From: CAYLJJ01 sp964384025
Lineage (GTDB): Bacteria; Myxococcota_A; Bradymonadia; UBA7976; UBA1532
Reading direction: 5' to 3'
Assembly: GCA_964384025.1 (NCBI GenBank)
Contig: CAYLJJ010000004.1
Coordinates: 1-64,000, forward strand
DNA: 64,000 nucleotides
The notes below the pieces were generated by a model. That model was given only the letters and a program-made list of their open reading frames with translations. It was not told the DNA's origin and searched no databases. The position numbers and the translations under genes were made by a program. Positions 57,525-64,000 of this stretch are shown here, one piece after another (positions within the stretch are counted from its first letter, which is position 1; every line of letters begins with the position of its first letter).

Positions 57525-60153
57525 AGAAAAGCGGCAGGAGCAGGGAGAGGAGCAGGAGAGGAGACATGTTTGAACGTCCGTGGGCATCACAGCCTCCATC
57601 TCCTGGTGCCGCTTGGCTCTGAGGCTGACTGTCAGGCTCAGCGTGAGTTTCATCACCTTGAAGATCTTCGATGAATCGATCAGCGAGCTCCTGCTCTGTA
57701 GCGAGATCCAGAGGAGCGGGAGCACCATCCTTGAGCCCCAGCTCTTGGCCACCATCTAAGGAAGATTCAGCGTCAGGCAGAGGACCCCAGTCGGGCGCTT
57801 CAACCCCATCGCGTATACATTGGGGGAGATCATCGACCAGCTCGCAGATCTCATTGGGAGGGCAACGTATCGCCAAGCAGGGATCTGTACGGCAACGTCC
57901 CATCTCACAGCGCTCACCTGGAAGGCAGACCATCCCCATACAGGGATCTGAGATACAATGACCGTTCAAGCAGATCAGCCCCTCTCGGCAGGGCTGAAGT
58001 GCGCAGGGAGCTGCGACACAGACGCCATCCTGACAGCGCTGATCCAAGGGGCAGGCGATCCTCGCGCAGGAGGGGATACAGCCTCCCTCTCTACAGAACT
58101 CTCCCTGAGCACAGCTCAGCTCTAAACAGGGGTCAGGAATACAGCGACCATTGAAGCAGATCTGTGCAGGAGGGCAGCCCTCTACTCCGCAGTGAGCAGG
58201 GCGACAAGCGCCTTGAATGCAGATCTCCTCCGCCTCACAGCGGATCCCCTCACAGAGGTCGAGGCAGTCTCCTCTCTCCAGATCGCAGTGCAGCCCCGCA
58301 GCGCAAGGCTCATACTCACAGGGAGAGATACAGTGGCCTCGAACACAACGTTGACTATAGGGGCACTCATTGTTCTCACAGGGGTCGGCGCAGCGCCCAG
58401 CCCAGCACGCTTGAGGGCTTGGGCAATCATCATCTTCATCCACCTCCCCATCACAATCATCATCGACCCCATCACAGCCATCGGTGGGCAGGGGATCACA
58501 GCCCCCACAGGCATTAAGGAGGCCCTCATCGATCTCTCCGTCACAGTCGTTGTCACGACCATCACAGCGCTCCTCCTCGGGTAGGTTGAGAGCCTCACAG
58601 AGGCTCTCTCCTTGGGGGCAGCGCATACGCCCTCCAGCGCAACGGCCTGGGGTTCCCGTAGCGCAGAGCTGTCCCGCCCCCGGCCAGCTCTCATCGATCT
58701 CACCGTCACAGTCATTGTCCAGAGCGTCACAGCGCTCCTCCTCTGCAGGGCTGAGGGGCTGGCAGATCAGGCCCTCGTCCAGATCACAGACCCGAACCCC
58801 CTCGAGGCAGATTCCAGGGAGGCTTGTCTGACACGCCAGTCCGGTGCCCTCTAAATTCTCATCGATAAGGCCATTGCAATCATTGTCTTGACCATCACAG
58901 ATCTCCTCCGAAGGCTCCTCCTGCTGGATACAGCGAAAGATCCCCAGCTCACAACGCAAAAGCCCCCACCCACAGATCCCAGCTTGGGTGGTATGACAGG
59001 GCTCACCTTCCTGGGCGATCTCTTCATCGACCTCTCCATCGCAGTCATTGTCGCGACCGTCACAGAGTTCAGAGATGGGTAGGCACTCTGGGCAAGCATC
59101 CCCTTGTCCGTCTCCATCCTGATCTTCCTGCCCAGGGTTTGGGTTGAGAGGGCAGTTGTCGCAGAGGTCCCCCACGCCATCCAGATCTCGATCAAGCTGA
59201 TCTGGATTGGGGCGCTCAGGGCAGTTGTCATGGGGAATGCAAATCTGATCTCCATCTCCATCACTGCAAGGCAGGGCAAAGCCCCAGCGGATCTGATAAC
59301 AGAGCCTCGGGCTGCTGGCGCCCCGAGGCAGGGGGCCAAGATCAAAACGCAGGGCGAGGGTGATGTCATAACCCGAGTCGCTGACCAGATCACCCTCCCC
59401 ATCCATCAACTGAGCGCCTCCATCGAAGATCCCCCCTCGGAGGGGCTCACAGCCGTTCGAAGTACGCTCAATACGGCGGCGGCTCTCGTTATACTCGCCC
59501 AACTCCCAGTTGCTCAGGAGGGGATCCTCTGGATCCACCCCTGAGAGAGCCAGGAGGCTGGTGGGGCGTTGAGGATCATCTCCAGCATCAAACTCATAGA
59601 TCGTCAGGGGGTTGCCCAAGGAGACACCCCCAAAGTCGTTATTAAAGCGCCCCTCGAAGAAGAGGTCTCCATCGATATAGGGGATCAAGACCAGCTCACT
59701 GAGGGCTTGCATTCCCTCATTACGAAAGGTGTAACACTGCGTCAGGATGTTGCAGTTGAGATCAGCCTCCAGATGAACAGCGAGGCCCAGGATCTGAAAG
59801 TCACTCTCCATATGATTGGGGCTGCTCTCCGCCTGAACAGGGAGCCCCCCCAAATGCTCTGTCTCCAACCACTCCCCCCGGCTGCCTTCCAAATCTCGGA
59901 CACAGAGGAAGGGCATGCTCTCAAAGATGGTGCTCTTCATTCCCCGATCAGGTTCATCATCCACCGGGTTAAAGCGAGCATCCTCACGGATCGCTGTAGC
60001 TGATCCAAAGCTGCCATAGGGATCAAGAGCCAACTCAAGCTGCCCTACCGTAGCCTCGCGACAAGCTGGACCGGTCTCAAAGTGATGCGCGCCCACCACA
60101 GGAGCAGCTTGAAGTTTAAGGGGGAGCAAGAGCAGCAGCAGAGAGAGGCGCAT
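57505..60153 (-). CDS. MopE-type acidic-repeat surface protein with MYXO-CTERM-like tail
   Basis: Secreted, probably surface-sorted protein of 882 residues. Signal peptide MRLSLLLLLLPLKLQA. A beta-rich N-terminal domain (to about 300) is followed by thrombospondin type-3-like Ca2+ motifs (DGDGDQICIPHDNCP, DRDLDGVGDLCDNCP, DQDGDGQGDACP), six MopE-type repeats (CDGRDNDCDGEVDE, CDGQDNDCNGLIDE, CDALDNDCDGEIDE and so on), then about eight EGF/CSR-like Cys pairs. The C-terminus GDGGCDAHGRSNMSPLLLLS ... FFRTRRS has Cys, hydrophobic helix and Arg cluster, as in MYXO-CTERM sorting signals. ATG 60153 has GGAG at spacing 8; the frame opens at 60243. Ca2+-dependent structural or adhesive role likely. Confidence 0.85.
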   Translation of the reverse strand: MRLSLLLLLLPLKLQAAPVVGAHHFETGPACREATVGQLELALDPYGSFGSATAIREDARFNPVDDEPDRGMKSTIFESMPFLCVRDLEGSRGEWLETEHLGGLPVQAESSPNHMESDFQILGLAVHLEADLNCNILTQCYTFRNEGMQALSELVLIPYIDGDLFFEGRFNNDFGGVSLGNPLTIYEFDAGDDPQRPTSLLALSGVDPEDPLLSNWELGEYNESRRRIERTSNGCEPLRGGIFDGGAQLMDGEGDLVSDSGYDITLALRFDLGPLPRGASSPRLCYQIRWGFALPCSDGDGDQICIPHDNCPERPNPDQLDRDLDGVGDLCDNCPLNPNPGQEDQDGDGQGDACPECLPISELCDGRDNDCDGEVDEEIAQEGEPCHTTQAGICGWGLLRCELGIFRCIQQEEPSEEICDGQDNDCNGLIDENLEGTGLACQTSLPGICLEGVRVCDLDEGLICQPLSPAEEERCDALDNDCDGEIDESWPGAGQLCATGTPGRCAGGRMRCPQGESLCEALNLPEEERCDGRDNDCDGEIDEGLLNACGGCDPLPTDGCDGVDDDCDGEVDEDDDCPSPQACWAGRCADPCENNECPYSQRCVRGHCISPCEYEPCAAGLHCDLERGDCLDLCEGIRCEAEEICIQGACRPAHCGVEGCPPAQICFNGRCIPDPCLELSCAQGEFCREGGCIPSCARIACPLDQRCQDGVCVAAPCALQPCREGLICLNGHCISDPCMGMVCLPGERCEMGRCRTDPCLAIRCPPNEICELVDDLPQCIRDGVEAPDWGPLPDAESSLDGGQELGLKDGAPAPLDLATEQELADRFIEDLQGDETHAEPDSQPQSQAAPGDGGCDAHGRSNMSPLLLLSLLLPLFFRTRRS

Positions 60154-60217
60154 ATAAACTCCGAGGAGAGTCGATCCAGGATACTTCAAGCTTGCTTTTC
60201 GGTGGAGCGAAGCTCTC

Positions 60218-63200
60218 TCAGAAGCCTTTATCCACCATTTCACAGCGACTTCGTCCAGGACAGAAGATCTTACGCGCTCGCTTGCAGGCTTCCTGACGAC
60301 TCTGGCGGCAACCCTTAAGATAGGCTTCTCCCGCCAAACTCAAATTCTTAGCGAGGCCTCGCCCCTCCTCGTAAAGCCAGCCGAGGTTTTGACAGCCCAT
60401 CGAGGAACCCGCCTCACAGGCGCGGCGATAGAGCCAAGCGCTGCGTTTGGGATCAGCTTTTACCCCTTGACCCTTGCTATACATCACCCCCAACTCATTA
60501 CAGGATAGGGAGTGCTCCTGCTCCTCACAGGCCCAGGTGTAAAGCTTCAAAGCTCGGGGTGCGTCAACTACCCCACCTTGACCAGAGAGGAGCAGGGCCG
60601 CTAGACGGCTACAACCCAAGAGGTGCTCCTTTTTACAAGAGCGCTCAAAGGCATCACGAGCACCCTCCAGATCTTTCAAACCCCCCAGGCCCTCTCGGAG
60701 GGTATAACCCAGCCAGTTACAGCTCCCTCCATGCTCCCGCTTACAGCCTTGAGAGAAGCGCCGACGCGCTTCCTTGGGATCTTTAGCACCCCCCTCTCCC
60801 TTGAGGATCATCTGCCCCAGACGCTGACAGCTGCGATTGTGTTTGGCCTCGCAGCCTTTTTTAAAAAACCTCCGCGCTCCGCGAAAATCTCTCCAGGCTC
60901 CTGAACGCCTGAGCAACATATTTCCCAACTCATAGCAGCCACGCCCCACCCCGCCATCACAAGCCCTCTGATAAAGCTCCTGGGCGATCTTTTTATTGAG
61001 CGGGACCCCCTGAGCTTGGCGATGCAGTGACCCTAGATTGACGCAGCCTCGCAGCAAGCCTCCATCACAGGCTTGCTGAAACAGCTCTACGGCGCGTAGA
61101 TAATCTTTAAAGCCTCCCAAGCCTTTCATATGCATCCAGCCCAGCCAGTCACAGCCATCCAGATCGTTCAGCGTACAGGCCCGCTGGTAGAAGCCGCGCG
61201 CCTCATCCAGGGCTTGGGGCAGCCCTACGCCGCGTCGCTTAAGATGCCCCAAACCCATACAAGCTCGACTCGCCCCCGCCTTACAAGCCCCTTCAAAGGT
61301 GCGGGCCGCTGCCTGAAGATCCTTCTGCACCCCACGGCCATAACGGAGAGCCGCGCCCAACTCAGCGCAGCCCCGCGCATGTTTAAGTTCACAGGCCTCA
61401 CTGAAGGCAGCATAGGCTTTGACTGAACTCTTACTCTCTCCCTCTCCATTTTGGTACATCAGACCCAAGTTGTAACAGCCAGAACCCAGCTTCCCCTCAC
61501 AGGCTCGCTGATAGAGCGGTATGGCGCGGGCGTCATCGCGAGGGAGACCGCCGCGCCCCTCGTCGTAGATCAGAGCCAGGGTGTTACAAGCGGCGTAGCT
61601 CTCTCGAGCGCAAGCTTTTCCGAGGAGGTTACAAGCCAATTGTAGATCCTGCTTAACCCCTTCTCCCTCTTGATAGAGTTCGGCGAGGGCCTGACAGCCC
61701 TCTCCTGAGTTCAGCTCACAGGCGCGCTCAAAATGGTTTAAAGCGCTGGGACTGTCACGCTGTTTTAGGGCCAAACGCCCCGCTTCTAGGCAGCCCTCTT
61801 TAGATTCAAGGAGGCAGGCTTTCTCATAGAATCGCTCAGCCCCCTTAAGATGCTGCTCATCCCGCTCCAGATGAGCCAACTTCAAACAAGCCTTAGGCAA
61901 CTTGGCCTCACAGGCACGAGTTAGGGGCTCAGAAGCAAAGAGCTGCTCTCCTCGACGCACACGCAGGTTGCCATAGGTGAGGCAAGCTTTATAGTTATTC
62001 CCTTGGCAGCTACGCTCCAAGAGCTGGAGCGCTTGATGCTCGTCGATCTTCAGTCCCTGGCCCCAGAGATACATCTCTCCCAAATCGGCGCAAGCCCAGA
62101 GGTGACCAGTTTGGCAAGCGAGGCGACGCACTTCAAGCGCAGCTTTAAGATCCCGTGGCCCTCCCTTTCCCCAAGCCAGGAGATCACCCAGATCTTCACA
62201 GGAGGAGGGATCCTTGAGATCACAGCCTCGCTGCCAATAGAGGCGGGCCTTATCGATCTGCCCTGAGAGCTTGAACAGCCACGCCAGAGCAGAGCAGGCA
62301 CTGGGCTCCCTGGTCTGGCAATGCTGTTTTAGCCCTGCCTCCAATTTGGGGAGCTGAGAGAGAGAGAGGCTCTCAAGTTGTCTTTGAGCTTTCGACGCCG
62401 TGGGCAGATCAGAGCTTCCTCCACGGTAATAGGCCGTCGCTGCAAAAGGAAAAGCTTCTTTGGCACTCAAGCCTTGGGCCTGCCTGAGACAGTCTTGAGC
62501 TTCACCACAGGGAGGGGGCCACTCCAGGCTGGTGACATCTGCCTGATGCTCTTGATGAGCAGGGGTGCTGAGCTTCTCAATAAAGTGAAAAAGGAAGCGA
62601 CCCGTACCCAAGAAAAGGAGCAGGAGCAAAGCGCCCTTAAAATAGAGGGGAGCGCGGCTGGACAAGTAGACACGGGTGGAGCGCTTAACGACAGGGGGAG
62701 TGGGCTTTGAGATCGGTTGTGGGATGGGAAGGGGTGCTGGTGTAGGCAGGACCTTTGATACAGGCTCTGGTGCTGGCGCGAGAGCTTTGACGGAGGCGGC
62801 TTCAAAGGCGGCTCGCATAGAGGCCGCCTCAGGGTAGCGCTCATCAGGGAACTCAGCTAAGGCCCTTTTAAAGAAGGGCTCAAGCTCAACGGACCCTGTA
62901 AAGCGAGGGAGCCCACTGCGTCGCGTCCCCGAGAAGGGAGGGTGCCCCTGTAGAAGGGTCCAGAGCAGACAAGCCGCCGAAAAGAGGTCACTGCGCTGAT
63001 CCACCGCCTCACCCTGGAACTGCTCAGGGGCTTGATAGGGGCCGCCGTGCATCTCCTGCACCTCATGCAACCCAAAGTCAGCCACTTTAAGCACCCCCTC
63101 AGGGCCGATCAGCACATTCTCCGGCTTGAGGTTTAGATGAAGCAGATCACGCTCATGAGCACGCTCTAGGGCGGTGAAGAGCTGTTGAGCGATGGGCAGC

Positions 63201-63520
63201 ACTTCCGCCAAAGGACGACCCTTATGGCCCGCAAATCGACAGAGAGATTGGCTCTCCACATACTCCATGATCAGGGCGGGGGGCACAGAGGAGACATGCT
63301 GAATATCCACCACATTTTCATGGCGTAGCAGCATCGCCTTGCGGGCTGCGCTGAGGAAACGTGCGATCTGCTCAGGGCTTTGCTTTACGTCCGCGAACTT
63401 GACCGCTACATCCCCAGGGATAAAGAGATGTTCAGCACGCCAGACCGTACCTAAGCGCCCTCGACCCAGGGACTGCGTCAGCTGATAACCCAGAATCTCT
63501 GCGCCCACGCCAAGCTTCAT
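60218..63520 (-). CDS. Membrane pseudokinase with Cys-paired Sel1-like repeats
   Basis: Residues 1-240 are a Ser/Thr kinase fold that has lost two key residues: the HRD motif is HLN (N130 replaces Asp in LLHLNLKPENV) and the helix-C Glu is missing (FLSAARKAML, with Ala). The VAVK lysine (K41), DFG (148-150) and APE remain. A Pro-rich linker leads to one membrane helix (about 294-314). From about 400 to 1085 about 18 Sel1-like repeats of 36-38 residues follow, each with a pattern such as AC......GC..LG..Y..G.GV..D...A...., where Cys pairs are conserved as in periplasmic Hcp proteins. The C-terminal domain should therefore be outside the membrane. ATG 63520 has GGAGGTGA upstream. Confidence 0.88.
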   Translation of the reverse strand: MKLGVGAEILGYQLTQSLGRGRLGTVWRAEHLFIPGDVAVKFADVKQSPEQIARFLSAARKAMLLRHENVVDIQHVSSVPPALIMEYVESQSLCRFAGHKGRPLAEVLPIAQQLFTALERAHERDLLHLNLKPENVLIGPEGVLKVADFGLHEVQEMHGGPYQAPEQFQGEAVDQRSDLFSAACLLWTLLQGHPPFSGTRRSGLPRFTGSVELEPFFKRALAEFPDERYPEAASMRAAFEAASVKALAPAPEPVSKVLPTPAPLPIPQPISKPTPPVVKRSTRVYLSSRAPLYFKGALLLLLFLGTGRFLFHFIEKLSTPAHQEHQADVTSLEWPPPCGEAQDCLRQAQGLSAKEAFPFAATAYYRGGSSDLPTASKAQRQLESLSLSQLPKLEAGLKQHCQTREPSACSALAWLFKLSGQIDKARLYWQRGCDLKDPSSCEDLGDLLAWGKGGPRDLKAALEVRRLACQTGHLWACADLGEMYLWGQGLKIDEHQALQLLERSCQGNNYKACLTYGNLRVRRGEQLFASEPLTRACEAKLPKACLKLAHLERDEQHLKGAERFYEKACLLESKEGCLEAGRLALKQRDSPSALNHFERACELNSGEGCQALAELYQEGEGVKQDLQLACNLLGKACARESYAACNTLALIYDEGRGGLPRDDARAIPLYQRACEGKLGSGCYNLGLMYQNGEGESKSSVKAYAAFSEACELKHARGCAELGAALRYGRGVQKDLQAAARTFEGACKAGASRACMGLGHLKRRGVGLPQALDEARGFYQRACTLNDLDGCDWLGWMHMKGLGGFKDYLRAVELFQQACDGGLLRGCVNLGSLHRQAQGVPLNKKIAQELYQRACDGGVGRGCYELGNMLLRRSGAWRDFRGARRFFKKGCEAKHNRSCQRLGQMILKGEGGAKDPKEARRRFSQGCKREHGGSCNWLGYTLREGLGGLKDLEGARDAFERSCKKEHLLGCSRLAALLLSGQGGVVDAPRALKLYTWACEEQEHSLSCNELGVMYSKGQGVKADPKRSAWLYRRACEAGSSMGCQNLGWLYEEGRGLAKNLSLAGEAYLKGCRQSRQEACKRARKIFCPGRSRCEMVDKGF

Positions 63521-63757
63521 CGCTCACCTCCAGAAGCTCATCAAGCCAGAGATGTCGCCTTTTGTGAATTGATTAAAAAGGCCCTGTCGGTTAAGGCCAA
63601 AGCAGCCAGAGGTGGCGAAGCCTACAAAGCGGGCGGTCGAGTTCCATTTCCAGCGCCAGAGCGCAGCTCTCCTCTGCTGAAGTGCCTGATTGGGATTGAC
63701 AATAAAGCATCGATTCGGGCATTCCTGCGCTTCAAATTCGAGACTTAAGGGAGCGCG

Positions 63758-64000
63758 ATGTGTTGGAGTGGAGAGGCGAGCGCTGCGATAGCTGTCGGCG
63801 GACTGAGCAGCGCCTACTTTTTATGGAAAAAGGGACAACCCAAAGAGGTCTACATACCGACAGCCTACTTCGTGCTCATGGAAGGGCTTCAAGCATTCAC
63901 CTACATCGTCGTAGATGAGTGTGGTAACTCAGCCAATATCGTATTTACCTATCTGGCTATGCTCCATATCTCATTTCAACCATTTTTCATAAACATGCTT
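63758..64000 (+). CDS. DUF5765-like membrane protein, 3' end outside window
   Basis: ATG at 63758, five bases after AAGGGAG, opens a frame to the window end. It reads MCWSGEASAAIAVGGLSSAY, then PTAYFVLMEGLQAFTYIVVD and LAMLHISFQPFFINML, three hydrophobic stretches. The MCWSGEAS start and the FxLMExLQAFTY and LHIxFQPFFIN motifs match the DUF5765 family of multi-helix membrane proteins of unknown function. Only 81 residues are visible. Confidence 0.75.
   Translation, partial: MCWSGEASAAIAVGGLSSAYFLWKKGQPKEVYIPTAYFVLMEGLQAFTYIVVDECGNSANIVFTYLAMLHISFQPFFINML

Noticed and set aside
57671..59544. Several long plus-strand frames opposite the MopE-type gene
   Set aside because: Acidic Asp/Gly/Cys repeats produce long open antisense frames; no start signals.
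63532..63835. About 100-codon open frame on the minus strand and an open plus-strand frame in the gap before the DUF5765 gene
   Set aside because: The minus frame has no usable start codon (a stop lies at its head); the plus frame starts only with TTG and has no RBS. Both may be chance, or a dead fragment; not called.

Overview
The window is gene-dense, moderately GC-rich bacterial chromosome that looks like a member of the Myxococcota (Bradymonadales-like or a relative; phylum-level inference only). The reasons are: five Hanks-type Ser/Thr kinase genes plus an FHA protein and a PilZ protein; many secreted lipoproteins with Asp/Pro-rich linkers; MopE-type and thrombospondin-3-type acidic repeats; and a C-terminal Cys + hydrophobic + Arg tail of the MYXO-CTERM kind. 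No rRNA, tRNA, CRISPR array, phage or intact transposon was seen. One short stretch (about 23755-23920) may be a decayed IS5-like transposase.

Layout. 1-7.3 kb: a partial ssb, poly(A) polymerase, an FHA membrane protein facing a zinc-ribbon Ser/Thr kinase, a run of RNA hairpins, and an AT-rich chemoreceptor. 7.3-12.4 kb (minus): aspartokinase, a CysQ-like phosphatase, a DUF4159 protein and a glutamine-amidotransferase-like membrane protein in one tight operon. 12.5-17.9 kb: a small SppA, a DUF72 protein, a kinase overlapping a membrane sulfatase. 18-27.2 kb: secreted proteins, namely a ten-repeat cysteine-rich lipoprotein behind an RBS-masking inverted repeat, a redoxin/TlpA/beta-barrel operon, a Kelch lipoprotein, and a PEGA-like repeat protein with a His-rich tail. 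27.3-34.7 kb: an MBL hydrolase diverging from a two-gene glucose PTS (EIIA-HPr-EI fusion plus PtsG), then two secreted proteins of unknown role and a PH-domain protein. 34.7-46.7 kb: uvrA, an Ig-like lipoprotein, YjbQ, a glycosyltransferase, another lipoprotein, a beta-barrel, and a CBM9-like protein coupled to an SGNH hydrolase. 46.6-57.5 kb: a large SppA, a VOC protein, a radical-SAM/lipoprotein fusion, a kinase with a propeller/lipoyl-fold membrane protein, an acyl-CoA dehydrogenase, another kinase and PilZ. 57.5-64 kb: a MopE-type surface protein, a membrane pseudokinase with Cys-paired Sel1 repeats, and a partial DUF5765 gene.

Together the genes suggest a predatory or social-lifestyle envelope: kinase signalling facing secreted Cys-rich proteins, disulfide or redox handling, and PEP-driven glucose uptake in a single two-gene unit. 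The most unusual items are the B12-type radical SAM enzyme fused in frame to a lipobox plus ten decapeptide repeats (48958-51315), the Hcp-like pseudokinase (60218-63520), the PtsG with a second Cys-less EIIB domain (30793-32544), and the ten-repeat Cys-rich lipoprotein with its masked RBS (17960-20456).
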